DNA of 64,000 nt, taken from Vescimonas sanitatis. GTDB taxonomy: Bacteria; Bacillota; Clostridia; Oscillospirales; Oscillospiraceae. The number at the start of each line of letters is the position of its first letter. Position 1 is the stretch's first letter. Positions 32,758 to 41,172 of the stretch are shown piece after piece. The stretch covers positions 130,667-194,666 of the forward strand of contig NZ_JBMGPW010000005.1 in NCBI RefSeq assembly GCF_049060325.1, written 5' to 3'. The notes beneath the pieces were generated by a model. That model was given only the letters and a program-made list of their open reading frames with translations. It did not search any database and was not told the origin of the DNA. The translations under genes and the position numbers were made by a program.

Positions 32758-34095
32758 TCAGTTCAGGAAGTCCTTGAGCTTCTTGCTGCGGGAGGGGTGC
32801 CGCAGCTTACGCAGGGCCTTGGCCTCGATCTGGCGGATACGCTCACGGGTGACGTTGAACTCCTTGCCTACCTCTTCCAGCGTGCGGGTACGGCCGTCCT
32901 CGATACCGAAGCGCAGCTTCAGCACCTTCTCCTCCCGGGGCGTCAGGGTACCCAGCACGTCCACCAGCTGCTCCTTCAGCAGGGTGAAGCTGGCGGCCTC
33001 GCTGGGCTCGGACGCGGCCTCGTCGGGGATGAAGTCGCCCAGATGGCTGTCCTCCTCCTCGCCGATGGGCGTCTCCAGCGACACGGGCTCCTGGGCGATC
33101 TTCAATATCTCGCGGACCTTGTCCACGGGCATATTCATCTCGGCGCTGATCTCCTCGGGGCTGGGGTCGTGGCCCAGCTCCTGCAGCAGCTGGCGGGACA
33201 CACGGATGACCTTGTTGATGGTCTCCACCATGTGGACGGGGATGCGGATGGTACGCGCCTGATCGGCGATGGCGCGGGTGATGGCCTGACGAATCCACCA
33301 GGTGGCGTAGGTGGAGAACTTATAGCCCTTGGTGTAGTCGAACTTCTCCACGGCCTTGATCAGGCCCAGATTGCCCTCCTGGATCAGGTCCAGGAACAGC
33401 ATACCGCGGCCCACATAGCGCTTGGCGATGGACACCACCAGACGCAGATTGGCCTCGGCCAGCTGCTGCTTGGCCTTCTCGCCGGCCTTGATCTGCTTTT
33501 TCAGCCCGACCATCTCCGCCTCAGGGATGGCCGAGCCGTCCGCCTCGGCCTGCGCCACACGCGCCTCGGCCTCGCGGCCGGCGGACATAACGGTGGCCAG
33601 CTCCACCTCCTGATCGGCGGTCAGCAGGGGCACCTTGCCGATCTCCTTCAGGTACATACGCACGGGATCGTCAATGTTGAAGCTGTCCACCAGCGTGTTG
33701 GGGTCGACCAGCTCCTCCTCCTCGATCTCGGCGATCTCATCCATAGCGGGCTCGCCATCCTCATCGGGCAGGTCGGCCAGGAAATCCTCGCTGCCTACCT
33801 CGATGCCCAACTGCTCCAGAGAGTCATAGATGGAGTCCATCTGCTCGCTCTCCAGGTCCAGCTCGTCCAGCACGTCGGACAGCTCACCGGCATCCAGCTT
33901 GCCCTTCTTCTTACCCTTGGTAAACAGGTCGCGCAGCTTCTCGTTGCCGTTCAGCAGCGCGGCCGCCGGCAGGGACGCGATGGTCTTTTCGTCCAGGCCG
34001 CCCTTGGCGGGCTTCTCCTGCGCCGGCGCGGCCTCCTGCAAAAGCTGGTCCGCCATCTGCTCCAACTGCTCCGCGGTGTACTTTTCTTCGGTCAT
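32758..34095 (-). CDS. rpoD: RNA polymerase primary sigma factor
   Basis: A 445-residue sigma-A. Region 1.2 (DPVRMYLKEIGKVPLLTADQ, about residue 141), region 2 (LRLVVSIAKRYVGRGMLFLD through YATWWIRQAITRAIADQ), region 3 and region 4 (VTRERIRQIEAKALRKLRHP) are complete. The N-terminal roughly 130 residues are acidic and variable, as in other clostridial RpoD. The ATG overlaps the dnaG stop (ATGA), the classic macromolecular-synthesis operon order. Confidence 0.97.
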   Translation of the reverse strand: MTEEKYTAEQLEQMADQLLQEAAPAQEKPAKGGLDEKTIASLPAAALLNGNEKLRDLFTKGKKKGKLDAGELSDVLDELDLESEQMDSIYDSLEQLGIEVGSEDFLADLPDEDGEPAMDEIAEIEEEELVDPNTLVDSFNIDDPVRMYLKEIGKVPLLTADQEVELATVMSAGREAEARVAQAEADGSAIPEAEMVGLKKQIKAGEKAKQQLAEANLRLVVSIAKRYVGRGMLFLDLIQEGNLGLIKAVEKFDYTKGYKFSTYATWWIRQAITRAIADQARTIRIPVHMVETINKVIRVSRQLLQELGHDPSPEEISAEMNMPVDKVREILKIAQEPVSLETPIGEEEDSHLGDFIPDEAASEPSEAASFTLLKEQLVDVLGTLTPREEKVLKLRFGIEDGRTRTLEEVGKEFNVTRERIRQIEAKALRKLRHPSRSKKLKDFLN

Positions 34096-35864
34096 GTTCG
34101 CTTTCCTCCGTAACCTTTTTTATCTTTATACGTCTCCATCGCCGCCGCCAGCGGATCCGTGCCGCCGGTGCGCTTGGTGTGTTCTTCCCGAATGATGCGT
34201 ATGTAATCCGCCAGCGCCTGCGGCGCGTTGGCTGCGGATTCCGGTTTTTGCAGCAGCGCCGTCAGGTGGTTCATCTCCTCCGGCGTCAGCACCGCGGCCA
34301 GCGCCGCCATGCTCGCGTGCCCCCGCCGCTGCCACAGCTCGCCGTAGATGCGCCCCAGCAGCGGTGAGGAAAATTCCTCCGGCCGCACCGGCATTTCCGG
34401 CGGGAACAGGCTCTCGTCCTGCATCAGCAGACGGATAACGCCCTCCTCCGCCAGCGCGCTGCGTACATTCTGATAGCGGATTCTGCGGTCCGCAGGCTGC
34501 AGGGCCGATACCGGGTTCATCTCCTGACGCTCCTGCGCCTTCCGTGCCTTGGCCTGCACCCGCTTGGCGGCCCGCTGGACCTCCATCCGCATGGCCTCCG
34601 CCGGCAGGGACGCCGCCTCGGCGGCCCGGGTGGTATATACCTCCCGTTCCACGGGGTCATTTAGTTTACATAATGTTTCAGCAATCTCCCCCGCGTAGGC
34701 GATGCGACCCTTGTCGTCCTTCAGGTCATACTTGGCCGCGATCTCAGACATCGTGAATTCAATGCCGTTTGCACTTCCGGAAAGCAACTGCTCAAAAGCG
34801 TCCCTACCCTGGTATTTGATAAAGTCGTCGGCATCCTGCTTTACATAATGTCCATCCACCAATCGCTGCGGCAGACGCAGGACCTTCACGGTGAACTCGC
34901 TGTTCTGCAGCAGCTCCAGCGCCCGGTCCGTGGCCATCTGGCCCGCGCCATCGTTGTCGTAGCACAGCACCAGCTCCCTGGTGAAGCGGCTCAGCAGACG
35001 TATCTGCTCCTGGGTCAGCGCCGTGCCCATGCAGGCCACCGCGTTGTCGAAGCCCGCCTGATGCAGCGTCACCACGTCCAGGTTGCCCTCGCACAGGATC
35101 ATGTTGGGCCGCTTGGTCTTTTTGGCCAGGTTCAGGCCGTAGAGCACCCGGCGTTTGCTGTACGCCACCGTTTCGGTGGTGTTCATGTATTTCGGCTCCG
35201 ACTTGTCGATCACGCGGCTGCCGAAGCCCACCACGTCGCCCCGCACGTCGATGACCGGCAGCATCAGCCGGTTGCGGAATTTGTCGTACAGTCCGCCGTT
35301 TTTCCCGTTGACCACCAGCCCGGAGGCCAGCAGCTCCTGCTTGGTGAAGCCCTTGTCTGTCATGGCGCGGAGCAGCGCGTCCCACTGGTCCAGCGACGCG
35401 CCCATGCCGAAGCGCACCGCGATGCCGCGCCGTATCTGCCGCTTGTCCAGATACGCCTGCACCGCCGCCCCCTGGGGAAGCTGCAGCTGCTCATAGTACC
35501 ACCGTGCCGCTGTCCGGTTCAGCTCCAGCACACGCCGCCGCAGCCGGTCAGCATTGCTGCGGGCCTCGTCCTCCGCCGGCAGCGGGATATTGGCCCGCTT
35601 GGCCAGGAACTCCACCGCCTCCGGGAACGACAGGCCCTCGATCTCCATGATGAAATTGATGACGCCGCCGCCCTTTTTGCAGCCGAAGCAGTGGTAGATC
35701 TGCTTGTCCGGCGCTACGGAAAATGAGGGCGTTTTCTCGTTGTGGAAGGGGCACAGGCCGAACAGGTTTCCGCCCTTGCGCGTCAGCGTCACATAGCCGG
35801 ATACCACGTCCGCGATATCGTTCCGCGCCACCACTTCGTCCAGAAACTGGTCGCTGAAATGCAC
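34092..35864 (-). CDS. dnaG: DNA primase
   Basis: A 590-residue primase. The N-terminal CHC2 zinc finger is CPFHNEKTPSF with CFGC at about residues 39-63. The RNA-polymerase core and TOPRIM domain (LCEGNLDVVTLHQ, then VLCYDNDGAGQMA) follow, with a C-terminal helicase-binding region. The start is GTG (VHFSDQFLDEVV), 7 bases after GGAGG; longer frames upstream do not match primases. Coupled to rpoD. Confidence 0.96.
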   Translation of the reverse strand: MHFSDQFLDEVVARNDIADVVSGYVTLTRKGGNLFGLCPFHNEKTPSFSVAPDKQIYHCFGCKKGGGVINFIMEIEGLSFPEAVEFLAKRANIPLPAEDEARSNADRLRRRVLELNRTAARWYYEQLQLPQGAAVQAYLDKRQIRRGIAVRFGMGASLDQWDALLRAMTDKGFTKQELLASGLVVNGKNGGLYDKFRNRLMLPVIDVRGDVVGFGSRVIDKSEPKYMNTTETVAYSKRRVLYGLNLAKKTKRPNMILCEGNLDVVTLHQAGFDNAVACMGTALTQEQIRLLSRFTRELVLCYDNDGAGQMATDRALELLQNSEFTVKVLRLPQRLVDGHYVKQDADDFIKYQGRDAFEQLLSGSANGIEFTMSEIAAKYDLKDDKGRIAYAGEIAETLCKLNDPVEREVYTTRAAEAASLPAEAMRMEVQRAAKRVQAKARKAQERQEMNPVSALQPADRRIRYQNVRSALAEEGVIRLLMQDESLFPPEMPVRPEEFSSPLLGRIYGELWQRRGHASMAALAAVLTPEEMNHLTALLQKPESAANAPQALADYIRIIREEHTKRTGGTDPLAAAMETYKDKKGYGGKRT

Positions 35865-35984
35865 GAAAAGCCCTCCTTTCCCCCGCCGAACCGCGTCGCA
35901 AAATAAACCTGACAATATACTATACCAAAAAACTTCCTCAAATCCTCTTTTTTCGCAAAAGTTTTTAGCCGTGACGGATGAGGT

Positions 35985-36107
35985 GCCACAAAAAAAGAAA
36001 GGCCCAACGGGCAAGCAATCTTTATTCACCCCACCCCCGCCAGGGGGTGGGATAATTAAAGGCAAAAAAAGAAGCACCCGGTAGGGTGCTTCTTTTTTTG
36101 AGTTTAA
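35985..36107 (-). terminator. Terminator and hairpin array after SPKTFD paralog 1
   Basis: On the minus strand: AAGCACCCTACCGGGTGCTT followed by a T run, then CCCACCCCCTGG/GGGGGTGGGG, then a GCCCGTTGGGC hairpin ending CTTTCTTTTTTTG. The same series occurs after paralog 3 (47846 onward) and in the island after paralog 5. Confidence 0.8.
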
Positions 36108-36962
36108 TTAGAACTCCTTTTTCTTGCCGATGACCACAGCGGAGCCGGCGACGGAGGTCAGAGCCATACCGACGTACATAGCGATACCAGCGTCAAAGGT
36201 CTTGGGGGACTTGTTGGTACCATCAGCGGGCTTGGTAGCGGTCTTGTCGACGACCAGGAAAAGGCCGCCAGCAACGGTGTCGTAGGTGGCACCAGCGGGA
36301 ATCTCGGAAGCCTTCTCGTACAGCTTAGCAGTAGCGCCGCAAGTGGTGCACTTAGCGGTCTTGTTCACGCGATCCAGAACCCACAGGTGCTGAACAACGA
36401 CATCAGACAGGTGCTGAGTAGCAGTACCAACCTTGGTAACCTTCACCAGAGCGCCGTCAACCAGCAGAGTGACGGTGCCGTTCTTGTCAGCATAGAACAG
36501 ATCGACATTGTCATCGTCATCAACGACAGCAGTGTAGAACTTGGTGTCAGCGGAGTACTTGTTGGCATCCTTCTTGAACTGGCCGCAGGTGGTACCGAAG
36601 TTGTCGTACACCTTGCCATCGTAGTTATAGATGGCACCATTCTCACTGTAAGTCACATACATAGCGACAGTGCTCTTGCCTGCATACTTCAGGATGTAGT
36701 CAGCATCGGCAGCAGAGGTCTCCACATAGCTGTGGGTCGCACCATCAACGGTAACAGTGTAGTGAGCAATAGACTTGGGGTCGTTGGCGCCGGTGGAAGT
36801 GGTCTTGGCCTTGACATAGGTCAACTCAAGACCCTGGAAATTCGCGACCTTCTCACCAGTCGTGGCGTCGTAGAAATCGTACTTCTGCACATCTGCGAAC
36901 GCCACGGTGCACAGTGCCAGAGCCATGACCATGGCCAGCACAGTTGCAATGATCTTCTTCAT
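36108..36962 (-). CDS. SPKTFD-family surface protein, paralog 1
   Basis: A 284-residue secreted protein. Signal peptide MKKIIATVLAMVMALALC to about residue 25 (TVAFA). The central domain is shared in outline with paralogs 2, 3 and 5: a CGQF block near residue 138, a LLVDGALVKVT strand, then HLWVLD with CTTCGA, a possible H/CxxC metal site. The C-terminus is NKSPKTFDAGIAMYVGMAL, a hydrophobic stretch and GKKKEF. The ATG follows GGAGG by 8 bases in the leader common to all five copies. The anchor resembles a sortase signal with F replacing the usual G; no sortase gene is in the window. Function unknown. Confidence 0.9.
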   Translation of the reverse strand: MKKIIATVLAMVMALALCTVAFADVQKYDFYDATTGEKVANFQGLELTYVKAKTTSTGANDPKSIAHYTVTVDGATHSYVETSAADADYILKYAGKSTVAMYVTYSENGAIYNYDGKVYDNFGTTCGQFKKDANKYSADTKFYTAVVDDDDNVDLFYADKNGTVTLLVDGALVKVTKVGTATQHLSDVVVQHLWVLDRVNKTAKCTTCGATAKLYEKASEIPAGATYDTVAGGLFLVVDKTATKPADGTNKSPKTFDAGIAMYVGMALTSVAGSAVVIGKKKEF

Positions 36963-37022
36963 GTTTGTTTCCTCCATAAAAATTTGTTTGTGTCGGACTC
37001 GGCTTTGTCACTCGGACCACCG

Positions 37023-37052
37023 TTTACAACGTAAACATCATTATGTTGTAAA
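37023..37052 (-). repeat. 30-bp palindrome, copy 1
   Basis: TTTACAAC-N14-GTTGTAAA. On the gene strand the centre is ATAATGATGTTTAC; the arms stay complementary for about 13 bases. Identical in copies 1, 3, 4 and 5. Form fits a tyrosine-recombinase core site or a regulator operator; the arms could also supply a weak -35/-10 pair (TTTACA, TGTAAA). Confidence 0.85.
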
Positions 37053-37698
37053 AATTTTTACGGTTTTTGTTGCCAGTTATTTCCATTTTTGAGATAGTGA
37101 CATCGCGCCGTTAAAAATCGCCCGGAATTGGAAATAATTTCCATTTCTTCCATAATTTACCAGTAATTTACGCAATTTATCTGAGCACCTGCAAAGCGTA
37201 ATTCCTGTGTAACGCAGCATTTATGCAATTCAAATCGAGATTTTCAAAAAACGCAACAACTTCGCTGGAAAAATTTTCCAGTCAAAATCGAAAAGTCATT
37301 ATGTAAACTTCTTTGGCGCTGATAGCGGCCAAATCCCGTTCATAATTCGGTTACAATTTAGCTGAATGAAGTGGATTTTGCGTAAAGTGGAGGGAGTTGT
37401 TTTTCCTCAAATTTTCGTAGGGAGGGTTTCGCGCCCCCGAGCGCGAGCTACTTTTGCCCCCGGCGGCAAAAGTAGCCAAAAACGCCGCTTAGACCTACGG
37501 TCTAAGAACCCCTTGGCGCGGGGCGAAACGTTCCTTGCGGGTAATTTTCCCACGCGACCACGGAGATTTTTCCGGTTTTTTCCTCGGTCAGAAGGACTGT
37601 GCCAGCACAGCTTCCCGCGTGGCGCTGTCGCGCGCCGCTGGCTGGTGCCACGGTAGGGGTTTGTGCTCTACCGGTTTTGGCGATTATCAAATCGCGCC
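37023..37698 (-). repeat. Long inverted repeat, left arm
   Basis: Reverse complement of 53960-54779 with high identity, apart from a roughly 155-bp insertion in the right arm (54240-54395). Shared strings include TCTTAGACCGTAGGTCTAAG and TGGAAGAAATGGAAATTATT. The two arms bracket about 16 kb. Confidence 0.85.
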
Positions 37699-37945
37699 TA
37701 TTGCCTGCACTTTTCTGAACACACCGGCGTAGAGACGTTGAACAGCGTAAAAAGTTGGCTAAAAAACGCGAATTATCCTTGAAAAACAGTTTGCGAAGTG
37801 GTATCGTACTATTTAGCCTTGCAGGGGGCTGCGGCATAGGGGTACGCCGCACGGCAGGGGGGATCAACAAGGGGACACGAAGCCGAGGGGGGCTCACTGC
37901 GCGGGAGAATGTACAGTGCACGAGCGCGCTTCGCAGGGGGCAAAG

Positions 37946-37986
37946 GCTCCCGGGAGACGGATATCCGTCCCCCGGGAGCTTTTTTC
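37946..37986 (+). terminator. Stem-loop with T tract before murA
   Basis: GCTCCCGGG and CCCGGGAGC enclose ACGGATATCCGT, followed by TTTTTTCTG. It resembles the GGCTCCCGGG head of the 240-bp direct repeats. Confidence 0.75.
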
Positions 37987-38028
37987 TGTGCAGCTTTTCG
38001 GTTCTCTTAAAAATTTCCTGCGGTTTTC

Positions 38029-38056
38029 TTGCTTTTATCGAAAAATATGGTATACT
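38029..38056 (+). promoter_or_regulatory. Sigma-A promoter of murA
   Basis: TTGCTT (38029-38034), 16-base spacer, TATACT (38051-38056). Confidence 0.7.
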
Positions 38057-38179
38057 GATAGCACTTGTATTGCGCCGTATGGACCGAGCGCTGTCTGGAC
38101 ACACTATGTTTGGCGCTTTTGACGCCGGCACAGCGCCGCCGCATACAAGCACCGATGACTTGAAAAGAGGGAAACTGCC

Positions 38180-39478
38180 TTGAATAAATACATGATCCGC
38201 GGCGGACGAGAGCTTTTTGGTGAAGTGACCGTCAGCGGTGCGAAAAACGCCGCTGTAGCTATCATCCCTGCCGCCCTGCTGGTGGATGGCGTATGCCGTA
38301 TCGAGAACATCCCCCAGATCAGCGATGTGACCCTGTTCTTCTCTATTCTGGAGGAGCTGGGCGCAAAGGTGCGCGTGCTGAACCAGCACGCCATTGAGAT
38401 CGACTGCCACGCCATCCACTCCACCCGCCCGTCCTACGACCTGGCGCGGCGTATCCGCGCCAGTTACTACCTGCTGGGTGCGCTGCTGGGCCGCTTCGGC
38501 CAGGCCACCGTGGCCATGCCCGGCGGCTGCAACTTCGGTGTCCGGCCTATTGACCAGCATATCAAGGGCTTCACCACCATGGGCGCTGAGGTGTCCGTGG
38601 AGGGCGGCTTCATCCACACCGCCGCCAAAAACGGCCGTCTGGTGGGTGCGCCGGTATATCTGGACGTGGTGAGCGTGGGGGCCACCATGAATATTATGAT
38701 GGCCGCGGCACTGGCCGAGGGTACCACCACGATCGAAAACGCCGCCAAGGAGCCGCACATCGTGGATCTGGCCAACTTCCTGAACTCCATGGGCGCCGAC
38801 ATCAAGGGCGCGGGCACGGATTCCATCAAGATCCGCGGCGTGAAGCGCCTGACCGGCGGCTCTTACGGCATTATTCCCGACCAGATCGAGGCGGGCACCT
38901 ATATGGCCGCCGTGGCGGCCACCGGCGGCCAGTTGCTGCTGAAGAACGTCATCCCCAAGCACATGGAGTGCATCAGCGCCAAGCTGATGGAGATGGGCGT
39001 ATCCGTCACAGAAGATGACGACTCCATGCTGGTGCGGCGCAGCGGTCCGCTGACAAAGACCAACGTCAAAACGCTGCCCTATCCCGGCTTCCCCACGGAT
39101 ATGCAGCCCCAGATCACCGCGGTGCTGGCACTGGCAGAGGGGACAAGCCTGGTGACCGAGGGCGTATACGGTGCCAACCGCTTCAAGTATGTGGATGAAC
39201 TAAAGCGCCTGGGCGCACACATCCAGGTGGACGGCAAGGTGGCGGTTGTAGAGGGCGTGAAGCAGCTGGTGGGTGCCCCCATTCAGGCCTGCGATCTTCG
39301 CGCCGGCGCAGCACTGGTCATTGCCGGTCTTGCGGCGCAGGGCACCACCGAGCTGAGCCACATCAACTATATCGAGCGCGGCTACGAGGATCTGGTGGGC
39401 AAGCTCCGCGCGGTGGGCGCGGATATCTCCCTGGTGGACGTGCCCGATGAGGCTGACACCGAGACCCACGCAGGATAA
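38180..39478 (+). CDS. murA: UDP-N-acetylglucosamine 1-carboxyvinyltransferase
   Basis: A 432-residue enzyme that transfers enolpyruvate from PEP to UDP-GlcNAc, the committed step of peptidoglycan synthesis. Substrate-binding SGAKNAAVAIIPAALL is at about residue 20. The catalytic Cys is in MPGGCNFGVRPID (about residue 118), so fosfomycin sensitivity is expected. The start is TTG (38180) after GAGGG; an ATG 4 codons later is possible. Murein genes murC and murA are thus 25 kb apart. Confidence 0.96.
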   Translation: MNKYMIRGGRELFGEVTVSGAKNAAVAIIPAALLVDGVCRIENIPQISDVTLFFSILEELGAKVRVLNQHAIEIDCHAIHSTRPSYDLARRIRASYYLLGALLGRFGQATVAMPGGCNFGVRPIDQHIKGFTTMGAEVSVEGGFIHTAAKNGRLVGAPVYLDVVSVGATMNIMMAAALAEGTTTIENAAKEPHIVDLANFLNSMGADIKGAGTDSIKIRGVKRLTGGSYGIIPDQIEAGTYMAAVAATGGQLLLKNVIPKHMECISAKLMEMGVSVTEDDDSMLVRRSGPLTKTNVKTLPYPGFPTDMQPQITAVLALAEGTSLVTEGVYGANRFKYVDELKRLGAHIQVDGKVAVVEGVKQLVGAPIQACDLRAGAALVIAGLAAQGTTELSHINYIERGYEDLVGKLRAVGADISLVDVPDEADTETHAG

Positions 39479-39567
39479 CACGAAGCCATCCAGCGCCCGC
39501 TGCGAGAGGCCGCAGCCAACTGCGGCTTGCCGCGGCGGGCGTTTTCGTTCAGAGAGGACATAGACCG

Positions 39568-40359
39568 TTGTTGACCGTACATATCTTAGCCAGTGGGTCG
39601 GAGGGAAACTGCCTGCTGGTCAGCGCCGGCGGGACCCACCTTCTGGTGGACGCCGGCATCTCCGCGCGGCGGATCTGCGGCGCCCTGCAGGCGCTTGCCC
39701 TGTCCCCAGCGGATATCTCCGGCGTTTTGCTGACTCACGAGCACACGGACCACATTTGCGGCGTGGCGACGCTGACAAAGCAGCACCGCCTGCCGCTGTA
39801 CGCCAGCCGTGGAACGGCGGAAGCCCTGTGCCGCAAGAGTTCCTGCGTGTCGGATGTACTGCGTGTCATTCCGAGGGCAGGCGCTTTCGACATCGGGAAC
39901 GCCCGGATCACCGTGTTTCCCACCAGCCATGACGCCACGGAGAGCATCGATTTTCGTGTGGATCACGACGGGGCGAGCATCGGGATACTCACGGATACGG
40001 GCTTTGTCACACCGGAGGCTGAGCAGACGCTGGCAGGCGTTGACCTCATGGTGCTGGAGAGCAACCACGACGAGGAGTGGCTGCTCTCCGGGCCGTATCC
40101 CTATTACCTGAAGCAGCGTATTCTGGGCGCGCGGGGCCACCTGTCCAACGCCGCAGCCGGCGCGTTTGCCCGGCGGCTGGCAGAAGGTGGGACGCGGCAG
40201 TTCGTGCTGGCCCATCTGAGCCGGGAAAACAATACCCCGGAGCGGGCACGGCAGACACTGGAACGGGCGTTGGCGGGACTGGACGCCGCCGTGACCGTGG
40301 CGCCGCGGTCGCAGCTCAGCGGGCCGTACACGGCGGAGGTGTGCGTATGCAGCGAGTGA
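39568..40359 (+). CDS. MBL-fold metallo-hydrolase (YycJ/WalJ-like)
   Basis: A 263-residue beta-lactamase-fold hydrolase. HILASGSEGNCLLVSAGGTH leads, and THEHTDH supplies the metal-binding motif at about residue 56; HDATESIDFRV and ESNHDEEWL match the YycJ group, linked in Firmicutes to cell-wall signalling and DNA repair coordination. Start TTG after AGAGAGG. It overlaps rlmH by 13 bases. Confidence 0.92.
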   Translation: MLTVHILASGSEGNCLLVSAGGTHLLVDAGISARRICGALQALALSPADISGVLLTHEHTDHICGVATLTKQHRLPLYASRGTAEALCRKSSCVSDVLRVIPRAGAFDIGNARITVFPTSHDATESIDFRVDHDGASIGILTDTGFVTPEAEQTLAGVDLMVLESNHDEEWLLSGPYPYYLKQRILGARGHLSNAAAGAFARRLAEGGTRQFVLAHLSRENNTPERARQTLERALAGLDAAVTVAPRSQLSGPYTAEVCVCSE

Positions 40360-40829
40360 CCATTCTGTGCGTAGGCAAGCTGAAGGAAAAATTCTACATC
40401 GACGCGGCGGCGGAGTACGTCAAACGGCTGCAGCGATCCTGCAAGCTGGACATCGTGGAGCTGCCGGAATACCGTCTGCCGGAGGGTCCCTCCCCGGCGG
40501 AGATACAGAAGGCCCTGCAGGCCGAAGGCGCGGCCATCCGGGAGCGTCTGCCCAAGGGCGGCGCGGTGGTGGCCCTGTGCATCGAGGGCAAGCCCTGCTC
40601 CAGCGAGGAGCTGAGCCGCCGGATGGCGGACTTCGGCGTGCAGGGAAAGACGCAGATCACCTTTCTCATCGGCGGCAGCGTGGGACTCAGCGAGGACGTG
40701 AAAAAGCTGGCCGACTGGCGGCTGTCCATGTCCCCCATGACCTTCCCGCACCACATGGCCCGGATCATGCTGCTGGAGCAGCTCTACCGGGCATACCAGA
40801 TCGCCGCCGGGACAAAATATCACAAATAG
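40347..40829 (+). CDS. rlmH: 23S rRNA (pseudouridine-1915-N3)-methyltransferase
   Basis: A 160-residue SPOUT methyltransferase that acts on helix 69 of 23S rRNA. The SAM knot shows FLIGGSVGLS (about residue 104) and the C-terminal MTFPHHMARIMLLEQLYRAY with TKYHK. GGAGG lies 7 bases before the ATG, inside the preceding gene. The walJ-rlmH order is common in Firmicutes. Confidence 0.97.
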   Translation: MQRVTILCVGKLKEKFYIDAAAEYVKRLQRSCKLDIVELPEYRLPEGPSPAEIQKALQAEGAAIRERLPKGGAVVALCIEGKPCSSEELSRRMADFGVQGKTQITFLIGGSVGLSEDVKKLADWRLSMSPMTFPHHMARIMLLEQLYRAYQIAAGTKYHK

Positions 40830-40839
40830 GAGGCAGACT

Positions 40840-41157
40840 ATGGACAACTGGAATTTCACCGGAAAGCCGGACGTCCCCGCGTGGCCCAAGGACCCGCAGG
40901 GGCAGGACGAGAAGGCCGTGCTGCTGATGCAGACCTTCGATTCTCCCGCCGACACGGACATGATCATCTCCCTGCTGGCGGCTTACGGCATCCCCTGCTT
41001 CAAGTATTACGATCTGGATGGCGGCGCGGGGAAGGTCATCAACGGCTTTTCCGGCTACGGCGCCAGCCTGTATGTGCCCGAAGCGCAGCTGGAGGAGGCA
41101 AAGGACCTGCTGGCCTCCCGGCCGGTGGAGGACGAGGAAACGGAAGAACACGCCTGA
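40840..41157 (+). CDS. DUF2007-like small protein
   Basis: A 105-residue protein with VLLMQTFDSPADTDMIISLL, then GIPCFKY and LYVPEAQLEEAKDLL, the pattern of DUF2007 proteins (putative signal-transducing, PII-like small domain). The acidic tail DEETEEHA is unusual. It lies 10 bases after rlmH with AGGAGG and is likely in the same operon. Role unknown. Confidence 0.85.
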   Translation: MDNWNFTGKPDVPAWPKDPQGQDEKAVLLMQTFDSPADTDMIISLLAAYGIPCFKYYDLDGGAGKVINGFSGYGASLYVPEAQLEEAKDLLASRPVEDEETEEHA

Positions 41158-41172
41158 AAGGAGTTTTTGAAT

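Larger units (their letters stand above)
36978..38179. other. Repeat-rich intergenic island between paralog 1 and murA
   Basis: It holds the paralog 1 leader, the 30-bp palindrome, an AT-rich palindrome region (to about 37370), the inverted-repeat left arm (to about 37698), a terminator hairpin (37946-37986) and the murA promoter. Long frames here lack ribosome sites and fall in repeats; I see no gene. Confidence 0.75.
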
